Made by a program: the position numbers and the translations under genes. From Rhynchospora pubera (Eukaryota > Streptophyta > Magnoliopsida > Poales > Cyperaceae): a stretch of DNA of 64,000 bases. The DNA lies in contig CM051460.1 in NCBI GenBank assembly GCA_028095005.1, positions 115,355,039 to 115,419,038 of the forward strand. Direction: 5' to 3'. This document shows, piece after piece, positions 43,764 through 55,965 of the stretch (the stretch's first letter is position 1; every line of letters starts with the position of its first letter). The notes below the pieces were generated by a model. That model was not told the DNA's origin. It made no database searches and saw only the letters and a program-made list of their open reading frames with translations.

Positions 43764-45918
43764 GAAAGTTGCCATTTTGTGCGAATATAATAACTAACAT
43801 ACTCAAACAATATTTTTGTCTTAACTTTTTTGTCAATTGTATTACTTTTGAAACAAGAAATAAAAATTAATTCAACAAATTAATACGCTGAGGCGGACCC
43901 AAAAATATTTTTTTTGACTTCATATCGAGTTCTTTAACATTTGACCCTATCTAAAAATTAATTTTGTTCTAGATCGATCTATATTTGATATATCATCTCA
44001 TTAAAACAACGACCACGAAATGAGTGATATAAATATTCACATATCTGAGTTATCGTGATATAAAATATCGAAAATGTTATAAAAGATATTATGTAAAGAC
44101 CATTCTCTCTGATAAACTTTCGATTATGTTTTCAATTACTTTCGATTGTTAGTGACGATAAGGAAAAAAATAATAAACGAAAATTACAATCAAAATGAAA
44201 CTTTATAACATAATATATCTTGGCTAATAACTTTGTAAGTAATTTACTAATCTAAAAAATATATAACGAGATAGTTCAAGTTTTTTTTTTCTGGTTTGCT
44301 CGTCTTCGAACAACTATAGTATAAGATCCATTAATCAATTCATCAATTGTGATAAAAAATAAATATTTGTCGCATTCAGTCTTAAAAGAATATCGATCAA
44401 AAATTAGTATAACATGACTAGTATATTTGTTGTATCCCTCATGATATAGAAAGAATATGTATTGTCTAATAAAATATGTGATCAAAGCGCGCATACATAT
44501 ATTTAAATTCACGTGACAGCCAAGATATAAAAATAAAAAATAAAAGTCACATGTGATTTTCATTTATATGAATATAGCAAATAAATAGAGAGGTGGTTTA
44601 AATTCTGGTTCTCAAAATAAAAAGAGCAAAACTACCGAAATAAAAATTTGGGTGCAATAAATACAAAACTAAATTGGCATCTTCTTTGTATAATAATAGC
44701 ATGGAACAAAAAACTGTAAAAATAAATTGAGTATATCAAGTACGTATATCACATTGCTTATACGGTCGGATGCCGTTTATTTATGTAATATGCTGCCCAC
44801 ATATACGGCATATCCCAAATCATGGTTTAACATATCGGCCGAGTCTGTGAACGGTGTATTAAGTACGATATGATCATGGTTCAGGGAAGAAGGTTAATAT
44901 TAGATTTAATTGAGGGGCTCATGTGTCGCTGTGTGCAGAACCAGATCTCCTGTCACTTATTTCCTCAGACCTGATCTATCACAATCTACTGATCTGTGGG
45001 TCCCAACTGCATTTTGCATGACTATAAAGGTGGGGTCCGCTTGATGACAACTCACAACATCTTTTTCAATAAAGTCCGTAACACATATCCAGTCTCCTCA
45101 ATATTCATCATTAAACTCTACAAAACTCACATGATCATCGTCTCCAGTTCTTCCTCTCCAGTTTCCACTCGGCACGGCTTAAGCTATATCTTTGTTGCTT
45201 TTGATAAAGTCAAGAGAAAATCAGGGCACATCCGCATGGACTTTAATTGGTTCGTGCTTAATACATTGTTATAATTAAATCTACGAAGATAAGATTAAAT
45301 AACTGCCAAGTGGCAAGGGAGATATGAAATGGGGAGGTTTGCAGCGGTGCAGGAACAAATTGATAGCAGAAGAAGGCATTGTTAATGGAGAGGTCCCACT
45401 TGTTCAGCGTTCTTATCTCTTCTGAGAAGAATAATTGAGGAGAACAAAATTAAAGTGCTCCAGAAAAGAAACACTAATCGCTGCATTGGATTATTTTCTT
45501 GCATTTTGGGAACGGTGATCCCCTTATTTGTTGAAATTAGTTTCTAGTTTTGCAAAATTAGTGAAGAAATAATTCAGCTTAATGGAATATATATATGCGT
45601 TCATATATCAAGAATATAAGAGAGAAAATTTTCTCACGATCGAATTCAAATTTAAGCCATGTCTAAACTAATAGAGTGAATGTCATGAAAAAACACCAGT
45701 ACAGCTCTCATGTTACAATAACAACAGATAATAATCTTACTTTTAGTTAACTTTTTTTAAATCAACATCTTAAAACATAATGACCTATATTTATTGCAAA
45801 TTAATTCATTCAATACACAATAATAAAAACTCCATAGAATGTGTTGCTTAAAAAAACAAAACGAAACAATCTAAGTGACTAATATAAAGTAGACATCGAT
45901 TGTTGCATGCTTATATAC
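43764..45918. other. Intergenic, no supported genes
   Basis: AT-rich with open frames at 44276-44563 (minus) and 44996-45274 (plus) that show no domain. The sequence at 44930-45260 is slightly GC-richer. Nothing is assigned. Confidence 0.4.
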
Positions 45919-45921
45919 CTA

Positions 45922-46077
45922 GAGCTGTTTGGATCACTTAGGAATAAGAGTAATAGTTTATTTTTAGGCGGAAAATATTGGAAAATGTATAACTTTTTGT
46001 AGAGTTTAGATGGTTAGAAATAAATTCCCGCTTAGAAAGAGATTATTCCTCTTATTCCTAAGCGATCCAAACGGCCC
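45922..46077. mobile_element. Tourist-like MITE with CTA target duplication
   Basis: Ends GAGCTGTTTGGATCACTTAG and, inverted, GGGCCGTTTGGATCGCTTAG, continuing GAATAAGAG. CTA is on both sides. The core AAAATGTATAACTTTTTGTA and AGAGTTTAGATGGTTA is a diverged form of the family core seen at 4647 and 62386. Confidence 0.8.
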
Positions 46078-46089
46078 CTATAGTAACCA

Positions 46090-46265
46090 AATAAAGTGAC
46101 AATGAGCTACTACACTCGTAGTGAACAGACTAAGCGACGTTGAGCTACTGTACTCGTAGTCTGAGCTACTACACTCACAGTCAACGGACAGAGTGACCCT
46201 GAGCAACTGCACAGTCAACGAACAGAGCGACGCTAATCAGTTACTTAGTCAACAGACAGACCGAC
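46090..46265. repeat. Imperfect tandem repeats with GAGCTACTACACTCG units
   Basis: GAGCTACTACACTCGTAGT, GAGCTACTGTACTCGTAGT, GAGCTACTACACTCACAGT and GAGCAACTGCACAGT occur in series. They alternate with AACxGACxxAGxGAC spacers (AACAGACTAAGCGAC, AACGGACAGAGTGAC, AACGAACAGAGCGAC). Four to five units of roughly 30-48 bp. Confidence 0.75.
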
Positions 46266-49192
46266 CGAGTGTGATACGTTAATCATAAGATTCATAATTA
46301 CACAAACAAATCAGATACAATCTCTCCCCAGCTCTCGAAAAATGTATAATACACTCCATTTGTACTAAACAAGACAGCGACACGCGAAAAACGTCACAGT
46401 TTAATATTACACGACTAGTTACACTGCGAGAAAGAACTTATTTATTATTCTCGTGTTAGTACATTGCGCTCTCTCATGTGTTAAATCCAAATATTAGATC
46501 TCAATCTCTGTAAAATAAAATTGCTTGGGAGATTTGATTGGGTAGCTAAACATATTCCCTTGGCATATACCGTGTGGGCCAAGCTGAGCTGGTCCCACCA
46601 GCTTGTACGAGCTGGGATTTGAAAACGGATCTACTTGAGAATATCCTCCATCTCTCTCCATGTACCATTACGCGCGGCTGACAAGGTAACTTGGGCAGTA
46701 AAAAATTGAAAGTTGTCTACCAACGTTTGGATTTTATGTGGAAAATTCTTTGTACGCTTTCATGCAGCGAACTGCTCCCCCTCTTTTTTTAAAAAAAATT
46801 TATTGAATAGACTAGCCATGATTCGGAGTGTGTTTTCTTCTGAAAGATATTCTGAAGGATAATATTGTGACCAATTTTCAGTTTAATCTAATTTTCTGCG
46901 ATATTTTAAGCTTCTAGATGGGTATAATTTTTTTTCTTTGTGTAAAGTCGTAATTTTTTAATGATACACAAATTTACCTATATAATTTCACGTTGTTTAA
47001 GGAAAAATATATGTGAAATTAATAAAAAAGAAAGGGACAAGGAAAACTAGAATTTAGAAAAATGTTATCCCTATTAATTTGGTCCCATTTTATTTGGAAA
47101 ATGAAATTGGGATTTAAAAAAAAAGATAATAGATCCATTAATTATTAATATTTATACCATTTTTACGCACGAAAATTATAAATTTTAATTTATGTTCGTG
47201 CTTTTACCATGAATCTAGATGATCGTAACATCATCGAACGCAGCAACCACATTGTCTGAGTTGCAATTTTACTAAATCGCCCCTTATGATATTTTTCGAG
47301 CCATTTTAGAAGATTCACTCGGCGAATCACAAGAAGAGAGAGCGGTTTTGAGTTTTCAGATTTAACCAATGGTTTTATTACACATCTTAGCTGGAATATT
47401 CCTTTAGCAGATGTCCTCTAATTTCGTATTTCTCTTCTTTAGAATATTTTTTGTCAACGCCCTCAAGCAAACTTCCCATTTTTCCCCTCATATATTTTTC
47501 CTTTCTCGTTGTAAACCATCATCATTTATTAAAAAAAATTAATTGTTGTTTAAGTAATAAATTTGTAACGGTAATAATGACATCATCATTTGCCAAGCGT
47601 CGGCAAACATGTCCCCACATTGTTAATCAGCGGACCAACTCACCAAAGTAGGATATTTTCTCTTCTAATTGCATGTTAATATTTTTGAAGTTTGTTAAGA
47701 ATATGAAGTATTGGTTGTCTTTATTTTTTTTATATTCTATTGTTTGGAACTTTGGATGAGGGTTTATGAGAAGGCGTGGATGATTAAAAAATAAAGGTCA
47801 TCGTTAGATTGAAAAAACTTAGATGATAACAAGAATGACAATAAAATCCATTTATATGATTATTCAATTCAATTCGTTGTGTATTTGATAAAGTGTGGAT
47901 TCGGGTAAGAGGTCTTTTTCATTAGCTCGTTAGGTATTAGAACCGATAAGCAAAAAATTTCATTAACTTGTTGGTTAAAACTAGGAAAGAGTTTTTTTTT
48001 TCATTACCCGATAGAAATAGTTAACAAATATGAAATCATATATACGTGTTTTTTTTAAAAAAAGAAAAACATTCATTTATTTAGACGATGTTTGTAAAAA
48101 TATTTTATATAGTTTTATTCCTATTATTTTTTTCTTAATAAATTGAGAAAGCTAACATTATGATTTATGATATTATGTACATGTTATATTTAATGTAGTA
48201 TTTTTAGTTATTTATTTTTATTAGGGCTAAATTCACGTTAACTTATGATTTATTTGATAATTATTCTCCATTTCTGCTAAATATCTAGATCGAGCTAAAT
48301 TGTATGAATATACATAATACTGATAAAAATAATTCGATAACGAATACAGAAGTATCTCCACCTACTCATACGGTATATTTTTTTGGCAACTAATTAATTC
48401 CGTATACGATGACATTCATGCTACGTGAGAGCATGATTCCAGTTGAAAAAAAATAAGATCCAAATTCATGGTTCTCCTCGTGATTTTTTTTTATAATTTG
48501 CTTCTTGAAAATTGGGACATCTCCCTTCTCGATATTATTATTATTATTAATTATCTTTTGCAAGTTTCTGGATTTCAAAATTAAAGTCGCTAGTATGCTA
48601 GGGTGCATGTAGAGGGTTTCTTGTAGTGGATGCACTTTACCCGTTTTTAAATTTCGTTGCATCCGGGTTGTAATTTGACTTGATCATTTAATTTATTATT
48701 TCTAGGGGCCTCTACAAACAAAGAAATTTTTTTAATCAAAATTCAAAGTCAAATCTGAGGGGATGAACTCGTACGACTTGGTTGTATTTTAAAACACATT
48801 TTCCAAAAAAGTTATTGGATGTAATAATAGAAATAATGCATCTTCTCAAGTTATTGGAAGAACAGCAGAATGCCAAGTCACCCCAACTTGCTTTTGTACA
48901 ATTCCGAAAAGTTACATTCAAAAAAAAGAAATTTCAAAATTTCTGATTTGTGCTGATTTGACGGGTCAAAAGAGTTATGATTCGCTGTGGCGAATCCGAA
49001 ACCAATAAAAGCACCATGACGCATGACGTACTACACTTACTCTCTCTTAGTCCAAGAACTAAGTCAGACACACTCGATTTTTGAAAAGTTCAAGCATGTT
49101 AATATCCAAGGAAGCTGTGTTTCGCACTGAAAGTGGGAGTGGTACTATGAAGCCGACGTGACAGCGAGAATCTAGTTAGAATTGATCTAGTT
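46266..49192. other. Long intergenic region
   Basis: AT-rich with short homopolymers. Open frames at 47451-47651 and 48390-48921 show no domain or splice structure. No gene or mobile element is supported. Confidence 0.4.
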
Positions 49193-49209
49193 GAAAGAGT
49201 TGTGTATAC

Positions 49210-51389
49210 TATGAAGCCAACCTAGTTTTGCTACCTAAAGTTGAAGGGGCACATTCATTGACGGATTTCCGTCCAATCAGTGTCATCAACTTCATTCCCA
49301 AGCTCATTTCCAAAGTATTAGCAATGAGACTACAACCTTTTCTACCCAAACTCATTTCTTCTTCACAAACGGGCTTCATCAAGGGACGACTAATTTCTGA
49401 AAACTTCCTAGTTGCGAGGGAATTGCTAAACCACCTTTACTCAGGAAGCTTCCCTAGTGTCATGATAAAACTTGATTTCTACAAGGCTTTCGATACGGTG
49501 GATTGGGGATTCCTCAACAGAGTTCTTACCCTACGAGGCTTCCCTTCAGCTTTTATTTCTTGGATTAACTTGCTGCTCACTACCTCTGTCTCCTCAGTTC
49601 TCATTAATGGCCTTAAAGGCGTTTCCTTTAGTCATAAAAGAGGGCTCCGACAAGGCGATCCGTTGTCTCCTTTTTTGTTCATCTTGGTGGCTGATGTACT
49701 TTCTCAAATGTTACATAACACCTCAGCTGCGCTACACAGTTCCATCTCTCTCCGATTCACGGCCCCCTTCTTCATTTTACAGTACGCAGATGACACGCTT
49801 ATCTTTTCAACGGTTCAGGGAAATGCTTTGCAAGTTCTGCAGTTAGTGCTGAGATTGTTTCAACTGGCTTCTGGTCTATGCATAAACACACAAAAATCCA
49901 GTTTTGTCCCTATGTGCCTGACACCAACACAAGTTGATGCAGTTATGCATCTTTTTGGTTTTAATACCTCATCTTTGCCAATCGAGTATTTGGGACTACC
50001 ATTGACTCTTGGAAAGCCTGATAGGTCTTGTTTCATGCCTCTGCTTCAAAAAATTGAGTCAAGGTTACAAGGGTGGAAAAATTGCTTCCTTTCCAGAGCC
50101 GGTAGAGTTACTCTCGCCTCCTCGGTTCTGACGGCCCTTCCTTCTTACTTCATGTCAGTTTTCTTGCTGCCAAGATGGCTAGTTGATGCCATTGACAAAG
50201 CTAGGAAAAGATTCATTTGGGGTACCAATCAGGATGGAAAACAAAGAGTGCATCTTGTGGCTTGGGACAAACTTTGCCTTCCAAAAGCAGTGGGGGGATT
50301 GGGTCTCAAAAATATCTCACTGCAAAACCGAGCCTTTCTTCTTCGATGGCTATGGTTCCTGTACAACAACCACAATTCACTTTGGTTCAAAACTACGTCC
50401 AAGATTTATTCTCCCGTCAGAGGAGACGTGTCTCCTATAGTCTGGAATAAGAATGGGTCCTTCTTCTGGAAAGACATTAGATCCTTGAGACATCTTTTCC
50501 AAATCTCAACTCGATCCTCCATTGCTTCCGGTATCAATACCTCCTTCTGGTACGATAACTGGGCTGGAAAACCACTAGTACCAATCCTCAAAGGAACAGC
50601 TAAGCCACCAAGAGAAAGAATCAGTTATAAACAAGGCATAGCGGCACTGAACCTTCTGTTGCCAAGACCGTGGGAGCTTACAACTCAGTTGCTTTTGCTG
50701 GACTTTCCAACTACCTTACACAGTGATGAGTATGATCACCTAATATGGCGATGGAATGCCGATGGTAATTTCTCAGTTTCATCTTTCTACAATACCTTCT
50801 CAACAGCGGGGAAGTTATCCAATAATTTAACCTGTCTCTGGAGCTTCAAGGTTCCCCCTTCCCTCAAATTCTTCATGTTCCTCCTGTCTAACAATAAACT
50901 GCTAACACAGCAGCAACTACTGAGAAGGAACCTACTGCCGCTGCCCCCACACTGCGTAATGTGCAACCAGTCTCTCCTCGAGGACAGCCTCCACCTTTTC
51001 TTTTCTTGCCCCTTCGCCAATCGGGCCTGGCAACGACTGAGGAATCATGTTAGCTTGCCTCCTTTGGTGGAATCTTTCTCAGCTAGAGAATCCCTCTTAG
51101 CAACTCTGCAGCAGAGAAGCACTGTTCTCATCTTCCAAACACGGCTAACGACTTTCTTCTGGGCCATTTGGCAGGAGAGGAATAACCGTATCTTCAGAAG
51201 GAATAGCAGGAATATTGAGTTGTTGTGTAACTGGATTCTGAGTGAGTCGACCCTCTACTTCAAGCACTGCTGATTTTCCGTGACTGCTGGTGATGGTGCG
51301 ATTGTGACTTTTGTGGTTTTTCTTTCTCTTTTTTCTTTTTTCTGTTTTGTTCTCTTTGGCAGCCTCTGTCAAAGTATCAAAAAAAAAAA
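49210..51389 (+). mobile_element. 5'-truncated L1-type LINE insertion
   Basis: A 2.18-kb insertion lies between perfect 17-bp repeats, GAAAGAGTTGTGTATAC at 49193-49209 and 51390-51406. It ends in an A-run (51379-51389) after a T-rich 3' UTR of about 105 bp. The element starts inside the reverse transcriptase, so the ORF1 and endonuclease portions are missing, as in ordinary 5'-truncated LINE copies. The first nine bases (TATGAAGCC) are not obviously LINE sequence. Confidence 0.93.
49219..51273 (+). CDS. LINE reverse transcriptase fragment with zinc-binding tail
   Basis: An uninterrupted frame of about 685 codons runs to the TGA at 51273. It begins in sense with NLVLLPKVEGAHSLTDFRPI (start of the RT fingers) and has no ATG of its own at the front. 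RT landmarks in order are FIPKLISKVLAMRLQPFL, SSSQTGFIKGRLISENF, KLDFYKAFDTVDW (first catalytic Asp), GLRQGDPLSPFLFILVADVL, the YADD box (LQYADDTLIF), and the thumb segment (YLGLPLTLGKPDRSCF, RLQGWKNCFLSRAGRVTL). The C-terminal part has the zf-RVT pattern (HCVMCNQSLLEDSLHLFFSC followed by AW). Both the RT core and the tail look intact. The absence of any stop or frameshift in over 2 kb, with the perfect target duplication, points to a recent insertion. It cannot be an autonomous element because its 5' half is missing. Confidence 0.93.
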   Translation, partial: NLVLLPKVEGAHSLTDFRPISVINFIPKLISKVLAMRLQPFLPKLISSSQTGFIKGRLISENFLVARELLNHLYSGSFPSVMIKLDFYKAFDTVDWGFLNRVLTLRGFPSAFISWINLLLTTSVSSVLINGLKGVSFSHKRGLRQGDPLSPFLFILVADVLSQMLHNTSAALHSSISLRFTAPFFILQYADDTLIFSTVQGNALQVLQLVLRLFQLASGLCINTQKSSFVPMCLTPTQVDAVMHLFGFNTSSLPIEYLGLPLTLGKPDRSCFMPLLQKIESRLQGWKNCFLSRAGRVTLASSVLTALPSYFMSVFLLPRWLVDAIDKARKRFIWGTNQDGKQRVHLVAWDKLCLPKAVGGLGLKNISLQNRAFLLRWLWFLYNNHNSLWFKTTSKIYSPVRGDVSPIVWNKNGSFFWKDIRSLRHLFQISTRSSIASGINTSFWYDNWAGKPLVPILKGTAKPPRERISYKQGIAALNLLLPRPWELTTQLLLLDFPTTLHSDEYDHLIWRWNADGNFSVSSFYNTFSTAGKLSNNLTCLWSFKVPPSLKFFMFLLSNNKLLTQQQLLRRNLLPLPPHCVMCNQSLLEDSLHLFFSCPFANRAWQRLRNHVSLPPLVESFSARESLLATLQQRSTVLIFQTRLTTFFWAIWQERNNRIFRRNSRNIELLCNWILSESTLYFKHC

Positions 51390-51406
51390 GAAAGAGTTGT
51401 GTATAC

Positions 51407-53299
51407 AAAATAAGAGAATATTCGCAATGACTGCGTGAAAGCATTATACTCTATGTTTGTGCCATTTAGTGTCATGAATTGACTTGTGTTTTTTCTTTCT
51501 CACGTAAGAATATTACAAGTTGTCAATGACGTAGAATGACGTAAATGATCTCATTTGAATTTTATTTCTCTCGTTACTTTGTACTCTTATTTGACCTCTC
51601 CACTTTAAATTATGCTCTGACTTCATGAGACAAAAAAAATAAAATAATTAGTTAATATACTTGATTAGAATTTTCGTATAAAAAACGTACTATTGAATTT
51701 TTTCGACTTGAGCATAGAATTCTCGTAATCCAGTAGACAGTACTATGTTCTCAACATCTGTCATATAGTCCAATGAAAATTATTAATTTTATTCTAATAA
51801 GAATCGAGGAATCGCATGATTACTGCTTTAATAAACACGTTGCTCCTGATATCAAGACCTTTATATTCAATGACATTTAGCCGACGAAGTCCATGAATCA
51901 TTTTTTTATGAAAATAATGACCATCATCAATTGTCGAAAATTTCAAAATAACACTACTCCTTTTGAAATAATCATTTTGATATGATTATTTTCATATTAT
52001 CTTGGACGTTCGATTTTAAATATAGCAAATCGATAGTCTGCTCTAAAAAATAAAAAGAAATAATTTTGAAAAAAGATACCTCCGACATACTCACCTGTCA
52101 ATATTGATGAGAGTATCTTAATGATTGCGACGTCCTCTACTTCGCAAAAAGAAATAAATAAATAGGTAATTTAGCCTTCATTGCAAATCTACATTATATA
52201 TGTCTCCTAATCAAAACATAAGCTATTAACTTTATTTCAAATCTTATGGCGATAACATAGTCCAAAAACTGTGTTATCTTACTACTCTCATTAATTTTAA
52301 TTTTTTTTTAACTTAGTTTCAGGATTTAAATCCTCAGAAACAGTTCATCTAAACCCCGTTAGACAACCAACTATATGACAGATAAAATAAATAAATATTA
52401 CACATGCATGCAGTCCATCTTTTAACTGGCGAGACATACCAAAGCATTCAGACCTTAGTCATAGGTAAGACACAAAAGATCCCAATTCTAGAGTTCCGTG
52501 AAACCAATAGAGAACATCTATGTGGGATCACCAGAAGAATATGCGAAAAGATATTCTTAGGATCTTTATAGCATATGCTAAATTCTTCCAAGCCTCAATA
52601 CTCGTGACCAAGACCAACCAATCCAGTTTCTTCAAAAAAAAAAAAAAAAAAAAACCAACCAATCCATTCTTGTGTTTCCCCCAACAAAACGAAAAGATTT
52701 GTTACTGAGATGTTTTTTTTTTTTTAAAAGAATACTAATCTCACTTGCAAGTTGCATCTCCGATTATATTATAGCATATGATAAGCTGAAGATTATATAG
52801 CACACATTAAAATCAATAATTATGTCGATTTCTATTGTTTAAAATTCGGATTTCAAAATTCAACGAGATGTATATAGATTCTGGAACCTATTTTTGATTG
52901 TTGTAAAAATTAAAATTCTCGAAAGTACCTTTTAAATTGCCGAAAGCTTATTTAATTATTATCATGTTTAATATACCGATGAATGCTAACAATAGAATCA
53001 AGCATATTCTCTAGCTTATAGCACTCGCATATGCTCGCATGATTAATGTAATAATAAAACAATTATATGTTCCCGAGTTTACTCGGATATAACAAATGAC
53101 AATACAATTAATTAACCACTTGACTTGGTTCTTTTTAGCAGACAACTAAGGAAGAGAGCTAACGGCTCGGCTAAGCTCGTCGCTAAACATTACGAGGCGC
53201 CGCACGCATGTTAATTAATTGATTTTACTTGAATTAACAATTGGAAATTTTAATAAGATTTTAAAATATATATATTTTTAATGAGTCTCCTGTCTCGAT
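51407..53299. other. Intergenic, nothing recognised
   Basis: AT-rich with A-runs at 52634-52654 and T-runs at 52712-52724. No supported gene. Confidence 0.4.
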
Positions 53300-53600
53300 T
53301 TTCATCGTTACTGGGACCACCTCCCGTGTGTATTTTTTTTTTTTTTGAATCTCATATAACGGCCCATGGGCCTCCAGTGTGTATTTGAGATAGAAAATAT
53401 GTCATGTTAATCAACACGAATAAGTCGTATCGCTTTATACATTATCTATAAATAGTAACATTTTGAAATGTTTCAATCCTCCGTTTATAGATAATTTATG
53501 ACGTGGTACGACTTATTCGTGCTGATTAATGTGACGTATTTTCTGTCTCGAATGCAAACTGGAGGTGGTCCCAATAACGAGAAAAAAACATCGTACAATG
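53300..53600. mobile_element. Foldback MITE with GGGACCACCTCC arms
   Basis: GTTACTGGGACCACCTCC faces GGAGGTGGTCCCAATAAC. Further in, GAAAATATGTCATGTTAATC, ACGAATAAGTCGTA and TTATCTATAAA face their complements around a TTTTGAAATG centre. The left arm has an extra insertion with a T-run and a second AGTGTGTATTT copy. Almost the whole unit can form one hairpin. The target duplication is not resolved. Confidence 0.75.
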
Positions 53601-55110
53601 CAAATAATCGTCTTATTCAATGATATTAACTAACCCGTCGACTGTCGTGCGTACATCATATAATTTTCCGAAAATTTATAAAATATAAACACTACGGCTT
53701 TACCTTTATTTTTTTTTCTTACAAAATAATTTGTTAATGATAATGTTTCGATAATTTTGGCAATTATATTTCCCTTCAGCCTAAACATCCCCGAATTGAG
53801 TTTAGGATCTTCAACATACTCTTTCTCTCTTATTGTGGGTATAAAGAAAGGTTATTTTATTATTATTATTTATTTTTTTTTATATCACGAAAGGTTAATT
53901 GTGAGTGCAAGAATATTGAAATGGTTTCTCCATCCGAAGATAAGGTGTTATTAATGTAAGAAAATAATAATGGGGTCCATTAGAAGTGGATATTCCACTT
54001 AGGGATGGTTTATCCTTTCTTTCTTTTTTTTAACAAATGCAAGTGGTCCTCGTGACATATTCCTTTTACAAGGTATATTCCCCGCGTCTAGTGAAAGGAT
54101 TTATCTGGTGTTTATTATATCTAGAGAGAGAAAGAAAGGAGGAGGATTTCAGTTCAACTCATCATCTCCGGTGTGAATTTTTTTGGGTTCATTGGAACCA
54201 CAGTTTAAATCTAACGGTCCAGATCATGGCCGGAATAGAAATCAATCGATATAAGATTCAATATTAGATTAATTGAAGAAAAAAATTCAACATTATATAT
54301 TTATATTTCATATAATTAAATATAATTATAAATTTTATAATAACATTTATTATCAAAACATTCTGTTTTATGGAGTTCAATTATAATGACGAATGATAAA
54401 TTAATTAATTTAGTAAAAAAAAAAGTACGCATAAGACTTTTGAAAAATAAAATAAAACGGGGTGCAATGTCCCCTTTCATATAATTATTTTGTAAATCCG
54501 TTATTGGTCCAGATTATTCTTGACTTAATTGGACATGCAAAACCCTGATCTATAAATTTTGGCAGTTAAAAGTGTCTTTTCTTGCCGCCAGATATAAAGT
54601 TATGCATTGCCATATTTTTAACTGCTATCTGTATCATTTTTTAAGTAGCTTTTAATATCATATTTTATTTTTCAGGAAATATAGAATAATAGAAGCTTCA
54701 TTTTATGCGACACGTCATGACAAAACTTACAAGCATATTTGTAAGTTTTATAAAACTCCAACTTGAACACATTCACCCGGAAGGCCGGAAGCCTTTTTTT
54801 TTTTATGACAAACATGATGCGGCCATAATTAATTAGCAATTTAGCTATATCGTATTTCCCAAGAAATTGATTACTGTCATCTGCAATTTTACTGCCATCG
54901 CTAAATATAAAGTGAAAATATGCAACAAACAAGATGAATATATTGACAATTTAAATGAACACATACAAATCATTCCTGTATTTCCCAAGCTAATGTGCAG
55001 AATTTGTAATCGTTAGACACCATGAACCCAACAAAAAAACCCAAATATGATATAGTCTACAAGGCCGAACGAATCGGCACAAAATTTAACATTTTTTGCG
55101 AGCATACAGT
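53601..55110. other. Intergenic, nothing recognised
   Basis: AT-rich, no coding or RNA feature supported. Confidence 0.4.
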
Positions 55111-55389
55111 TAGGCCCGTCAAAAATTGATCGCGTAAGCAAAAATCAGCAGTTTCATTTTCTGTTTCGTTTCGATAACGAAACATAAACGTTGTTTCGTT
55201 TCGTCAAACGAAACAGATTTCTGTTCTTGTTCCGTCCTTCATTTCCTATCGATTTGAGCCCATTTCCGTGTTTCGTTCATTTTTTTCATTTTCGTTTCCG
55301 TTCTGTTTTTAGAAACGAAATTGATTTTCTGTTTCATTTGGACGAAACGGAATGGAAACGTTCGGAACGGTACAAAATTGACATGTATA
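55111..55389. mobile_element. hAT-like MITE of the GGAACG family
   Basis: Starts TAGGCCCGTCAAAAATTG and ends, inverted, TATACATGTCAATTTTGTA. The flanks CATACAGT and GATACAAT agree at six of eight positions, suggesting an old 8-bp duplication. The interior is full of CGTTTCG and CGAAAC words and matches the element at 27137 in the other orientation. Confidence 0.7.
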
Positions 55390-55449
55390 GATACAATTAA
55401 TAAAATTAAAGGACATATTTGAGTTTTTTTTTTTACGACTGTTTTCTTA

Positions 55450-55589
55450 GGGTGCGTTTGGATAGATGTGGGAAGAAGGGAAGAAGGGAAGAAGTGGGAA
55501 GAAGTTTTGGGAAGTGTGTAACTTTGTGAAGAGTTTGGATTGTTTATAATTTATTTTCTTCTTCTTTCTTCCAACGATCAAACGCACCC
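55450..55589. mobile_element. Tourist-like MITE with TTA target duplication
   Basis: GGGTGCGTTTGGATAGATGT and, inverted, GGGTGCGTTTGATCGTTGG. TTA lies at 55447-55449 and 55590-55592. The core GTGTGTAACTTTGTGAAGAG and TTTGGATTGTTTATAATTTA belongs to the same family as 3809, 43604 and 62414 (inverted relative to the first two). Confidence 0.9.
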
Positions 55590-55835
55590 TTAGATGAGCA
55601 ACAATGCATCATAAATATCATTCACCCACCGCCACTTGTGTGCATCTACATCTAAATTAGTGTACTGGGCTTATAATGGCCTAAAGCCCAATACAATATC
55701 TTCGATGAAATATATTAAAATCTAGAGAGAAAAGCCCAGTAATGAAGCAACCATACTGAAATTTAAAAAAATAGTATTAAATTAATATAATATATTAAAA
55801 ATAATATCAATATAATAAGTATAATATAAATAGTA

Positions 55836-55965
55836 TCACGAGATCGGAATCCTGGATTCCGAACGTTAGATCGGAATCCAGGATTCCGATCTAACCTTTG
55901 ATCGGATTCTGAGTTTCCGATCTAAGCTTAGATCGGAATCCGAGATTCCGATCTTAGCTTTTTAA
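55836..55965. repeat. Array of palindromic GGAATCC modules, left arm
   Basis: Successive units such as GATCGGAATCCAGGATTCC, GATCGGATTCTGAGTTTCC and GATCGGAATCCGAGATTCC, each itself a near-palindrome ending in GATC, are joined by TAACGTT or TAAGCTTA-type linkers. The mirror array is at 57136-57258 in the right arm. Confidence 0.9.

Noticed and set aside
44996..45274. 92-codon plus-strand frame
   Set aside because: No domain, no splice context, and codon use not distinct from the surroundings.
46090..46265. CRISPR-like spacing of repeats
   Set aside because: The units are imperfect, spacers are themselves repetitive, and the DNA is plant nuclear. A degenerate tandem repeat fits better.
49472..51444. 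Other frames within the LINE
   Set aside because: Shadows of the reverse transcriptase frame.
55111..55389. An exact 8-bp target duplication for the 55.1-kb hAT-like MITE
   Set aside because: Only six of eight positions agree, so the duplication is reported as possible and not as found.
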